Source: Litorivicinus sp965656605 (GTDB lineage: Bacteria; Pseudomonadota; Gammaproteobacteria; Pseudomonadales; Litorivicinaceae). Taken from it: 20,824 bases of DNA. The position numbers and the translations under genes are program-made. Below, piece after piece: positions 20,227 to 20,824 of this stretch (positions are counted from its first letter, which is position 1; every line of letters begins with the position of its first letter). The DNA lies in NCBI GenBank assembly GCA_965656605.1, contig CBFHLC010000037.1:1-20824 (forward strand), read 5' to 3'. Below the pieces are notes generated by a model. It was not told the DNA's origin. It saw only the letters and a list, made by a program, of their open reading frames with translations, and searched no databases.

Positions 20227-20775
20227 ATGAAAGGCATTATATTTTTAGAGTTTTTAGAACTCGTGGAAGATAAGTTCGGGTTAGATGTGGCGGACGAGAT
20301 GATCGAATCTTCGGATTTGGCATCCAGCGCGGCCTACACCTCGGTGGGCACCTATGAATTTGATGAGATGGTGCAACTGGTCACGCATCTCAGTCGGTTG
20401 ACGCAGATCGCCGTGCCGGACTTGCTTCAGGTCTACGGGACACACCTGCTGGGGCGTTTTGCGGATCACTATCCGGTTCACTTTGAAGGTGTGCAGAGCA
20501 CGTTCGAGATGCTAGAAAAACTCGACGGCACCATCCATGTCGAGGTCAAGAAGCTGCATCCCGAGGCCGAGCTACCCAGCTTTACCCCGTCGCGAATTTC
20601 AGATGACTGTTTGGAATTGCTGTACGAGTCCGATAAGCCGCTATCTACGCTGGCTTACGGTCTGATTGCGGGTTGTGCGGGTTATTTTGGTGAATCAATC
20701 GACATCCAGATGGACGACCAATCCCAGCCCGGTTCGACACGTGTAAATTTCGTTTTAACCCAACAAGCGGCCTGA
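20227..20775 (+). CDS. H-NOX heme gas-sensor protein
   Basis: A 182-residue H-NOX (HNOB) domain protein, a soluble heme sensor for NO or O2 that controls a partner enzyme. It starts MKGIIFLEFLELVEDKFGLD as typical members do. The proximal heme ligand is His104 in GTIHVEVKKLHPEAELPSF. The motif that holds the heme propionates, normally Tyr-x-Ser-x-Arg, reads YESDK (133-137), so Arg is replaced by Lys. The following LSTLAYGLIAGCAGYF is the expected helix, with one Cys (150). Full length is typical of stand-alone H-NOX. Its TGA overlaps the ATG of the next gene by one base, so both are translated together; in other bacteria the partner is often a diguanylate cyclase or histidine kinase. Confidence 0.93.
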   Translation: MKGIIFLEFLELVEDKFGLDVADEMIESSDLASSAAYTSVGTYEFDEMVQLVTHLSRLTQIAVPDLLQVYGTHLLGRFADHYPVHFEGVQSTFEMLEKLDGTIHVEVKKLHPEAELPSFTPSRISDDCLELLYESDKPLSTLAYGLIAGCAGYFGESIDIQMDDQSQPGSTRVNFVLTQQAA

Positions 20776-20824
20776 TGACCGACGCAGGTAAACGTATCGC
20801 TCAGCTTGAGCGCAAGCTGGCACG
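20775..20824 (+). CDS. Start of the H-NOX partner gene (cut by the window end)
   Basis: ATG at 20775 shares its A with the H-NOX stop (TGATG). The 16 codons present read MTDAGKRIAQLERKLA, with hydrophobic residues spaced as in a coiled coil. Genes placed so usually encode the signalling partner of H-NOX (diguanylate cyclase or kinase), and a coiled-coil lead into GGDEF would fit, but the output domain is not visible. Confidence 0.6.
   Translation, partial: MTDAGKRIAQLERKLA

Overview
The window looks like a piece of a gammaproteobacterial chromosome, probably marine. Supporting this are the rimP-nusA-infB-rbfA-truB-rpsO-pnp gene order, the divergent ratA-rnfH / smpB arrangement, a one-piece tmRNA whose tag (ANDENYALAA) is the one known from E. 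coli, a ppnP (DUF1255) gene, DUF1244 and DUF3833 genes, and an H-NOX gene. Base composition looks moderately GC-rich. I cannot name the genus from sequence alone; an Oceanospirillales-like lineage is a guess.

Layout. 1-2341: the 3' part of a GGDEF diguanylate cyclase, a DedA/VTT membrane protein, apt (minus), a glycine-zipper lipoprotein, and a DUF1244 protein (minus). 2364-11063: the transcription/translation operon, with a promoter candidate, a structured leader carrying tandem terminator-like hairpins, then rimP, nusA, infB (TTG start), rbfA (GTG start), truB, rpsO (structured leader) and pnp (TTG start), closed by a strong bidirectional terminator. 11048-14628: ratA-rnfH (minus), smpB (plus), a small secreted AMIN-like protein (minus), a tyrosine-recombinase-like protein lacking its catalytic residues, ppnP (minus) and a DUF3833 lipoprotein. 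14632-15029: ssrA (tmRNA) with its promoter.

15016-19669: a compact integrative element of about 4.65 kb inserted in the 3' end of ssrA and bounded by 15-bp direct repeats (attL/attR). It carries a P4-type integrase with a complete catalytic set, an unknown 219-residue protein, an AlpA-like regulator/excisionase, a 52-residue ORF, a YagK/YfjJ (inovirus Gp2-like) protein with a His-Tyr-His motif, a DUF5681 protein, and an apparent cargo of two lipoproteins plus a 27-residue membrane microprotein. Four copies of TGGTGGKGTT, two near each end, look like integrase arm sites; one overlaps the integrase start codon. The host's own ssrA terminator now lies beyond attR, and the element supplies a replacement terminator just inside attL.

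19670-20824: the displaced ssrA terminator, two tandem copies of a 134-bp structured repeat, a doubtful small ORF, an H-NOX heme gas-sensor gene with an unusual YxSxK motif, and the first codons of a coupled coiled-coil partner gene.

How the genes fit together: the operon supplies factors for transcription elongation/termination (NusA), ribosome maturation (RimP, RbfA), initiation (IF2), tRNA modification (TruB), a ribosomal protein (S15) and RNA decay (PNPase). SmpB and tmRNA are the two partners of trans-translation. The strongest candidate for something not yet described is the small ssrA element and its lipoprotein/microprotein cargo.
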